From the NCBI GenBank assembly GCA_014239715.1, contig JAAZYJ010000433.1:1-8604 (forward strand): a stretch of 8,604 bases of DNA, given 5' to 3'. The notes beneath the pieces are model-generated. The model had not been told where the DNA came from, did not search any database, and saw only the letters and a program-made list of their open reading frames with translations. Shown piece after piece: positions 7,006 to 8,604 of the stretch; position 1 is the first letter of the stretch; each line of letters starts with the position of its first letter. Made by a program: the position numbers and the translations under genes. The stretch comes from Flavobacteriales bacterium. GTDB lineage: Bacteria > Bacteroidota > Bacteroidia > Flavobacteriales > Parvicellaceae.

Positions 7006-7010
7006 GGAGG
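7006..7010 (+). promoter_or_regulatory. GGAGG ribosome binding site of pheT, unusually close to ATG
   Basis: GGAGG is a full Shine-Dalgarno core, uncommon in a phylum that mostly does without one. Only two bases separate it from the ATG at 7013, whereas five to nine is usual. No other in-frame start exists between the upstream stop (TAA at 6986-6988) and this ATG, so the start is not in doubt, but initiation may be weaker than the core suggests. Confidence 0.5.
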
Positions 7011-7012
7011 AA

Positions 7013-8604
7013 ATGAAAATATCCTACAATTGGTTAAGGTCATATATAGATACTGATATCTCGGCAATCGAAATCGCCAGAATATTAACCGATACAGGTC
7101 TGGAGGTTGAAAAAAGTCATCCAATAGGAATAGTTCCTGGTATCATAGGTCAGGTAGTCTCCAAAGAAAAGCATCCCGACGCCGATCGGCTGGCAATAAC
7201 CATGGTCGATATTGGGTATAGTGATCCCCTTCAAATTGTTTGTGGTGCCCCGAACGTGGAATCAGGACAGAAAGTAGTAGTGGCCATTCCCGGGACAACA
7301 TTAATTCCCAGCTCCGGGGAATCCATCAATATAAAAACATCAAAGATCCGAGGCATTGAATCAAACGGAATGATCTGTTCAGAAGACGAGCTCGGGTTGG
7401 GTAAAGATCACGATGGCATTTTGGTGCTTCCGGATAATGCGGAAATAGGAAACTCGGCAAGCAGCTACTACAACGTTGAATCAGATATCCAGTTCGAAAT
7501 TGGTTTAACCCCTAATCGTGCAGATGGAATGAGTCATCTCGGCGTTGCACGCGACTTGCTTTGTGCACTAAAACATCAGAAATTAGTTGATGAGAGCCAA
7601 TCTGTTGCATGGCCTTCGATCGACAGCTATAAGGTCGACTCCAGAACCGTTGAAATGGACATCTCTGTGGTTGACCATGCAGTTTGTCCCCGCTATGCTG
7701 GGGTAACCATCTCCGATATTAAGGTCGGACCTTCCCCTGATTGGTTGCAAAAAAGACTGAAATCCATTGACCTGAAGCCCATTAACAATGTTGTTGATGC
7801 CACCAATTTCGTGCTTCATGAGCTGGGCCAGCCTTTGCATGCTTTCGACCTTTCAAAAATCAAAGGGAATAAAGTGGATGTCAAAACATTATCCTCAAAA
7901 ACCAAGTTTATTACACTTGACGAAACTGACAGGGTTTTAGACAAGGATGATCTTATGATATGCAATGGAAACGAAGCGATGTGTATCGCAGGTGTTTTTG
8001 GCGGATTGGATCATGGGGTTTCAGAAGAAACAAAAGCTATATTTCTTGAAAGCGCCTACTTTGATCCCGTATCGATACGAAAATCGGCTAAGCGACATGG
8101 TCTTAATACTGACGCGTCTTACAGATTCGAACGCGGCATTAATCCCGAAACTGTTGTCTACGCTCTTAAGAGAGCAGCATTGCTTATTCAAGAAATAGCA
8201 GGAGGGAAAATATCTTCAGACATTACCGATCTTTACCCAAATAGAATTGAAGATTCTGTAACCCAATTTGATCTGGAGAAACTTTACTCCGTTGGTGGCG
8301 CTGTAATCGATCCTGCTGCAGTCAAAAACATCTTGAATTGGCTAGACATCAAAATTATATCCGAAGATGGATCAAACTGGGAGCTGAGTGTCCCTGCTTA
8401 TCGAGTTGATGTAAAACGTGAAATAGATGTAATAGAAGAGATCCTGAGAATTTATGGATTCAACAATATACCGGTACCAGAGAAGATCAACGCTTCCTTG
8501 TCTTACGGGTCAAAACCAAATCGGGAAAAATTACAAAATATCGTTTCTGAAATGCTCAGCAATAATGGTTTTTCTGAGATCATGGCCAATTCGTTGACAA
8601 AAGA
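7013..8604 (+). CDS. pheT: Phenylalanine--tRNA ligase beta subunit, partial (3' end outside window)
   Basis: PheT is the large subunit of the cytoplasmic heterotetrameric synthetase that charges tRNA-Phe. It carries the tRNA-binding and editing domains and works with PheS, which holds the catalytic site and is not in this window. The frame is open for 530 full codons to the edge with no stop; the family is usually about 800 residues, so roughly the last third is missing. Visible parts, in order: the N-terminal MKISYNWLRSYID, an EMAP-II-like tRNA-binding domain at about 39-150 (GQVVSKEKHPDADRL and the IRGIESNGMICSEDELGL motif), the B3/4 editing domain at about 215-385 (ATNFVLHELGQPLHAFD, then IAGVFGG and SYRFERG), and the B5 domain at about 410-485 (YRVDVKREIDVIEEILRIYG). 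No defect is seen. It starts 32 bases after the kinase-like gene and is probably served by its own promoter as well as by operon read-through. Confidence 0.97.
   Translation, partial: MKISYNWLRSYIDTDISAIEIARILTDTGLEVEKSHPIGIVPGIIGQVVSKEKHPDADRLAITMVDIGYSDPLQIVCGAPNVESGQKVVVAIPGTTLIPSSGESINIKTSKIRGIESNGMICSEDELGLGKDHDGILVLPDNAEIGNSASSYYNVESDIQFEIGLTPNRADGMSHLGVARDLLCALKHQKLVDESQSVAWPSIDSYKVDSRTVEMDISVVDHAVCPRYAGVTISDIKVGPSPDWLQKRLKSIDLKPINNVVDATNFVLHELGQPLHAFDLSKIKGNKVDVKTLSSKTKFITLDETDRVLDKDDLMICNGNEAMCIAGVFGGLDHGVSEETKAIFLESAYFDPVSIRKSAKRHGLNTDASYRFERGINPETVVYALKRAALLIQEIAGGKISSDITDLYPNRIEDSVTQFDLEKLYSVGGAVIDPAAVKNILNWLDIKIISEDGSNWELSVPAYRVDVKREIDVIEEILRIYGFNNIPVPEKINASLSYGSKPNREKLQNIVSEMLSNNGFSEIMANSLTK

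Overview
The window reads as a stretch of a Bacteroidota chromosome. The evidence is an LpxC-FabZ fusion enzyme (typical of this phylum), a TonB-type outer-membrane receptor with an N-terminal carboxypeptidase-regulatory-like domain, Bacteroidota-style promoter boxes (TAnnTTTG) and little use of Shine-Dalgarno sequences. All genes are on the + strand. I cannot name the genus.

Layout: 1-149 is upstream DNA with no convincing gene, a weak promoter candidate and a short direct repeat. 150-2579 encodes an outer-membrane beta-barrel/TonB-dependent receptor-like protein. A 118-base gap with no visible terminator follows; it carries a good promoter -7 box just before lpxD. From 2698 to 6980 runs a tightly packed cluster: lpxD, lpxC-fabZ, lpxA and an unnamed kinase-like gene. 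The junctions are ATGA, TAA-ATG and TAA-ATG, so these genes are almost certainly one operon. After 32 bases, pheT (phenylalanyl-tRNA synthetase beta subunit) starts at 7013 and runs off the right edge. It has its own candidate promoter box and a GGAGG site.

The three lpx genes supply the first three enzymes of lipid A synthesis: LpxA acylates UDP-GlcNAc, LpxC deacetylates the product and LpxD adds the second acyl chain. The FabZ half of the fusion makes the enoyl-ACP that competes for the same 3-hydroxyacyl-ACP pool. The cluster therefore puts the split between lipid A and fatty-acid synthesis under one transcript.

Two points stand out. First, lpxD carries an in-frame amber codon at 3583-3585, while the expected C-terminal 53 codons continue intact in the same frame to a TGA that overlaps the lpxC start. 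Second, the gene directly after lpxA encodes a protein I cannot name, with an APH/HipA-like kinase signature (Lys125, Asp201-x4-Asn206, Asp226-Phe-Asp228). It is a candidate undescribed kinase tied to envelope synthesis.
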